From positions 496,001-560,000 of the forward strand of contig JASGKF010000001.1 in the NCBI GenBank assembly GCA_047600765.1: DNA of 64,000 nucleotides, written 5' to 3'. A program made the position numbers and the translations under genes. Origin of the DNA: Viridibacterium sp047600765 (GTDB lineage Bacteria > Pseudomonadota > Gammaproteobacteria > Burkholderiales > Rhodocyclaceae). Under the pieces are notes generated by a model. That model searched no databases. It was not told the origin of the DNA and was given only the letters and a program-made list of their open reading frames with translations. Below are positions 60,827 through 64,000 of this stretch, piece by piece; within the stretch, counting starts at the first letter, position 1, and the number at the start of each line of letters is the position of its first letter.

Positions 60827-61768
60827 TCAGCTCACCGGCACAAGGAAGTCGTTCGAGATCCGGTTGCCCAGGTCCGCCACACGCTCGATGAACTGCGTCA
60901 GCCAGTCATGCAGACCGTACTGCAGGATGTCCTCGATGCGGCCAAAACGCAGCTCGGCAGCCAGCTCGCCAGCTCGCCGCTCGGTTTCGGAGGAACGTTG
61001 ATTGGCCACTCCCTGCAACAGGCCATACACCTCGTCCATGCAGCCCGAGAGCGAGCGTGGCATGCCGCGGTTGAGGATCAGCAGGTCCGCCACGCGGGTC
61101 GGCGTGATCGAATCGCGATACACCTTGCGGAAGATCTCGAAGGCCGACACTGAACGCAGCAAGGCGCTCCACTGGTAGTACTCGGCTGCCGCATCCTGCT
61201 TCTCGACCGAGCTCAGCTCGTGGAACTTCACGTCCAGCAGACGCGCCGTGCTGTCCGCGCGCTCCAGGAAGGTGCCAAGGCGGATGAAGTGCAGCGCCTC
61301 ATCACGCAACATGGTGCCCACGGTGACACCACGCGACAGGTGCGAACGGAACTTCACCCACTCGAAGAACTCCCCTGCCCCATCACCATCCAGCCCGGTT
61401 TCATCGAAACTGCGCATGGCGATCCAGGTGGAATTGGTGGTCTCCCACAGCTCCGAAGTCAGCGTGCCGCGCACGGCGTGCGCGTTCTCGCGCGCCGAGC
61501 GCAGGCAGGAGTAAATGCTCGACGGGTTGTTGCGCTCCAGCACCATGAAGCGCATCACCTCATGCGGCTGGTAAGCGCCACCGGTGGCTTCGTACTGCCC
61601 CAGCAGGCCCATCGCGTCCAGTGCAGCGCGCCACTGGCGCTCCACGCTTTGCGGGTCCTGCGGCAGCAGGCTCATGCGGTAATTGACGTCGAGCATGCGC
61701 GCGACATTCTCGGCGCGCTCCATGTAGCGCGACATCCAGAACAGGTGGTCAGCGGTTCTACTCAGCAA
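60827..61768 (-). CDS. Alpha-E domain protein (DUF403)
   Basis: The 313-aa, all-helical protein opens MLSRTADHLFWMSRYMERAE, a hallmark of the alpha-E family. EFFEWVKFRSHLSRGVTVGT and TFLERADSTARLLDVK are also conserved. Its biochemical role is not established. It recurs with circularly permuted ATP-grasp enzymes and Anbu, and has been proposed to act in peptide synthesis or modification. It begins one base after the ATP-grasp stop. Confidence 0.92.
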   Translation of the reverse strand: MLSRTADHLFWMSRYMERAENVARMLDVNYRMSLLPQDPQSVERQWRAALDAMGLLGQYEATGGAYQPHEVMRFMVLERNNPSSIYSCLRSARENAHAVRGTLTSELWETTNSTWIAMRSFDETGLDGDGAGEFFEWVKFRSHLSRGVTVGTMLRDEALHFIRLGTFLERADSTARLLDVKFHELSSVEKQDAAAEYYQWSALLRSVSAFEIFRKVYRDSITPTRVADLLILNRGMPRSLSGCMDEVYGLLQGVANQRSSETERRAGELAAELRFGRIEDILQYGLHDWLTQFIERVADLGNRISNDFLVPVS

Positions 61769-61769
61769 T

Positions 61770-63188
61770 TCAGCTCTCCAGCACCCAGGTGTCCTTCGTA
61801 CCCCCGCCCTGCGAGGAATTCACCACCAGCGAACCCGCCTTCAAGGCCACGCGCGTCAGGCCGCCCGGCACGAAGCGCACATCCTTGCCCGACAGCACGA
61901 AGGGCCGCAGGTCGATGTGGCGCGGCGCGATACCGCTCTCGACGAAAGTCGGGCAGGCCGACAGCGACAGTGTGGGCTGGGCGATGTACTTCTCGGGCGA
62001 AGCGAGGATGCGTTTGCGGAAGTCCTCGATCTGTTCCTTGGTCGAAGCCGGGCCGACCAGCATGCCGTAGCCACCTGCGCCGTGCACTTCCTTGACGACC
62101 AAGTCGCCAAGGTTGGCCAACGTGTAATCGAGATCTTCCTTCTTGCGCAACATGTAGGTCGGCACGTTGTTGAGCAAGGGCTTCTCGCCGAGGTAGAAAT
62201 CGATCATGTCCGGCACATAGGGATAGATCGACTTGTCGTCGGCGACGCCCGTGCCGATCGCGTTGGCCAGCGTCACGCCGCCTTCGCGATAGGCATCCAG
62301 CAGACCCGGCACGCCCAGCATGGAATCGGGACGGAAGGCCAGCGGGTCGAGGAAGTCATCGTCGATACGACGGTAGATCACGTCAACCTGCTTGGGCCCC
62401 TGCGTGGTGCGCATGAAGACGCGGCCTTCGCGCACGAAGAGGTCGCGCCCTTCGACCAGCTCCACACCCATCTGCTGCGCAAGGAAAGCATGCTCGAAGT
62501 AGGCGCTGTTGAAGGCGCCCGGCGTCAGCACCGCCACGGTCGGGCCGGACACACCTTTCTGGCCCAGCGCACGCAGCGTGTCCAGCAACAGGTCCGGGTA
62601 GTGCTCGACCGGCGCCACGCGATACTTGGCGAAGAGTTCAGGGAAGAGCCGCATCATCATCTTGCGGTCTTCGATCATGTACGACACGCCGGAAGGCACG
62701 CGCAGGTTGTCTTCCAGCACGTAGTACTCACCGGCTCCGGCACGCACCACGTCGATGCCCGCAATGGCTGCGTAGATACCGCCCGGCACATCGACGCCCT
62801 GCATCTCGCGCCGGTACTGGCCGTTAGCCAGCACCTGCTCGGCGGGGATGCGCCCGGCCTTGAGGATTTCCTGGTCGTGGTAGATGTCGTGGATGAAGGC
62901 GTTGAGCGCCTTCACGCGCTGGCGCAGGCCGGCGGCCATGTCCAGCCATTCCTTTGCCGGAATGATGCGCGGGATCACGTCGAAGGGAATCAGGCGCTCC
63001 GTGCCCTCGGCCTCGCCATACACCGCGAAGGTGATGCCGACCCGGTGGAACAGCGCATCGGCCGCTTCGCGCTTGTCCGCAAGGCGTTGTGGCGGAGTGG
63101 ACTGCAGCCACTCCTGGAACTTCGCGTAGTGCGGGCGGATGTCGCCCGTCGCGTCATTCATCTCGTTGAAGAACTGCTTCACTGTCAT
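61770..63188 (-). CDS. Circularly permuted ATP-grasp protein
   Basis: The 472-aa protein has RIIPAKEWLDMAAGLRQRVK, YYVLEDNLRVPSGVSYMIED and VKEVHGAGGYGMLVGP, the core of the circularly permuted ATP-grasp family (DUF404/DUF407). ATP-grasp enzymes join carboxylates to amines; the product here is unknown. It is first in the ATP-grasp/alpha-E/Anbu unit. The 208-base gap upstream shows only the hairpin at 63370. Confidence 0.92.
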   Translation of the reverse strand: MTVKQFFNEMNDATGDIRPHYAKFQEWLQSTPPQRLADKREAADALFHRVGITFAVYGEAEGTERLIPFDVIPRIIPAKEWLDMAAGLRQRVKALNAFIHDIYHDQEILKAGRIPAEQVLANGQYRREMQGVDVPGGIYAAIAGIDVVRAGAGEYYVLEDNLRVPSGVSYMIEDRKMMMRLFPELFAKYRVAPVEHYPDLLLDTLRALGQKGVSGPTVAVLTPGAFNSAYFEHAFLAQQMGVELVEGRDLFVREGRVFMRTTQGPKQVDVIYRRIDDDFLDPLAFRPDSMLGVPGLLDAYREGGVTLANAIGTGVADDKSIYPYVPDMIDFYLGEKPLLNNVPTYMLRKKEDLDYTLANLGDLVVKEVHGAGGYGMLVGPASTKEQIEDFRKRILASPEKYIAQPTLSLSACPTFVESGIAPRHIDLRPFVLSGKDVRFVPGGLTRVALKAGSLVVNSSQGGGTKDTWVLES

Positions 63189-63369
63189 GTGCGGCCCTCG
63201 TGCATTCCTTCAATGGTGCAAAGGATAAGCGAAACACATGCCACCCGGCATGACAGCAGGAATGCCTTTTCTGTCCTCGATCAAGCGAAACAGGCCCCAG
63301 GACGGGTCGTGACGCAGCACCTCAGCGGTGCATTGACCCGCAAAGGTGCATGAAGGGAGAGCAAGGAAA

Positions 63370-63390
63370 GCCGCCGCAGGACGCGGCGGC
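63370..63390 (-). terminator. GC-rich hairpin downstream of the AIR-synthase-like gene
   Basis: GCCGCCGC and GCGGCGGC pair perfectly around AGGAC, 7 bases after the stop codon on the minus strand. A moderately T-rich stretch follows. It is a plausible but weak terminator. Confidence 0.45.
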
Positions 63391-63396
63391 AATGGT

Positions 63397-64000
63397 TCAA
63401 GCGCGCAGGTGCAGCTCGTCAGCGGCGTAGGTCAGCGACAACGGCTCGATGACAACCTGCTTGGTGCCTGCTTCGACACGGCCAGCCAGCCAGGCCTTGA
63501 CGCCCAGCGACTGGGCGATGCGCACGACTTCGGCGCCTTGCCCGGCCTTCACATAGAACGCGAAGCCCGCGCCCATGTTGAGGCTGCCATAGGCCTCGCG
63601 GTCGTCGATGCCGGCGTGATGCTGGATGAAGGACAGCACGGGCGGCACGTCGGGCAACGTGTGGATGCGGTAAGTGAAGTTGCCGCCATGACGCATGATC
63701 TTGCGCCAGCCGTGACCCGTGATGTTGGCCGAGTAGTGCGGCACGATGCCTGCGGCGAACAACGCCTCGGTGACCGGCACGTAGAGCACGGTCGGGTCGA
63801 GCAGCGCCTCGCCATACAGGCGGCCGTCGGCAAGCTTGCTGGCGTAACCATCGGGCAGGCGCTCGACGAGCTTGCGCGCCAGGCTCACGCCATTGGCATG
63901 AATACCGCTGGAAGCCAGCAGCACGATCTCGTCGCCATCGCCCATCTTGTCGCCCAAGGTCAGGCGATCACGCGAGGGGATGATGCCGACCGACGAAGCC
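63397..64000 (-). CDS. AIR synthase (PurM) family protein, C-terminal part (runs off right edge)
   Basis: About 200 residues are visible, and the frame stays open to the right edge (SSVGIIPSRDRLTLGDKMGD upstream of the first Met). VLLASSGIHANGVSLARKLV, ANITGHGWRKIMR and YGSLNMGAGFAFYV are the C-terminal AIRS domain motifs. True PurM has 'SSGPHSNGYSL', so this could be a PurM paralogue (AIR synthase-related protein) rather than the purine enzyme. The N-terminal ATP-binding half is outside the window. Confidence 0.75.
   Translation of the reverse strand, partial: ASSVGIIPSRDRLTLGDKMGDGDEIVLLASSGIHANGVSLARKLVERLPDGYASKLADGRLYGEALLDPTVLYVPVTEALFAAGIVPHYSANITGHGWRKIMRHGGNFTYRIHTLPDVPPVLSFIQHHAGIDDREAYGSLNMGAGFAFYVKAGQGAEVVRIAQSLGVKAWLAGRVEAGTKQVVIEPLSLTYAADELHLRA

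Noticed and set aside
61917..63353. 478-codon open frame on the plus strand
   Set aside because: It is antisense to the ATP-grasp gene; low-complexity composition and no recognisable motif.

Overview
The window is high-GC DNA from a Gram-negative bacterium, most likely a betaproteobacterium close to the Rhodocyclales (Azoarcus/Thauera/Zoogloea-like). This is an inference from three things: the block orders thrS-infC-rpmI-rplT-pheS-pheT-ihfA-merR and surE-pcm-nlpD-rpoS, a polyhydroxyalkanoate phasin, and a CPA2 antiporter beside kdsD-kdsC-lptC-lptA. Nearly all of it is densely coding, and no gene-free stretch exceeds about 300 bases. No phage, transposase gene or CRISPR array was seen.

Layout. 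1-1.7 kb: the membrane part of a putative sensor kinase running off the left edge, divergent from a lone type IV pilin-like gene with a good sigma-54 promoter. 1.8-7.6 kb: a CPA2 antiporter (minus), then kdsD-kdsC-lptC-lptA for Kdo synthesis and LPS transport, then a phasin with its own strong promoter where lptB might be expected. 7.7-16.4 kb: a MoCF-domain protein, an EI24/CysZ-like membrane protein, a large FtsX-type permease, a TRAP transporter in the unusual order dctP-dctM-dctQ, and two small uncharacterised genes. Two long inverted-repeat elements lie among these. 16.6-20.1 kb: mfd.

20.2-43.7 kb is the most interesting part: 22 tightly packed plus-strand genes, mostly coupled by 1-11 bp overlaps, forming a surface-glycan or protein-glycosylation island. 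It holds (a) an aminotransferase/SDR/acetyltransferase/formyltransferase set, (b) fdtA-fdtB-fdtC for a dTDP-3-acetamido-3,6-dideoxyhexose, and (c) five glycosyltransferases, two of GT61 type, one of GT2 type and one TPR-GT41 (OGT-like). It also holds (d) a complete set of homologues of the four Campylobacter jejuni enzymes that make the phosphoramidate donor: an L-glutamine kinase (PEP-synthase-like), a CTP:phosphoglutamine cytidylyltransferase, a class I amidotransferase-like hydrolase, and a CysC-like cytidine diphosphoramidate kinase. A neighbouring sulfotransferase-like protein and a methyltransferase are candidates for transfer and O-methylation. No wzx, wzy or ABC exporter is present, so cytoplasmic glycosylation of a protein such as flagellin is a reasonable hypothesis.

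43.7-64 kb is mostly housekeeping on the minus strand: a DUF4184-type membrane protein, a small exported protein, rpoS-nlpD-pcm-surE, tRNA-Pro(GGG), merR-ihfA-pheT-pheS, rplT-rpmI-infC (infC with an AUC start) and thrS, which carries an apparent +1 frameshift. Then follow tRNA-Val(GAC), orn, a Ste24-like protease, rsgA and a FIST protein. Last come an Anbu proteasome-like peptidase with its alpha-E and circularly permuted ATP-grasp partners, and the C-terminal part of an AIR-synthase-family protein cut by the right edge.
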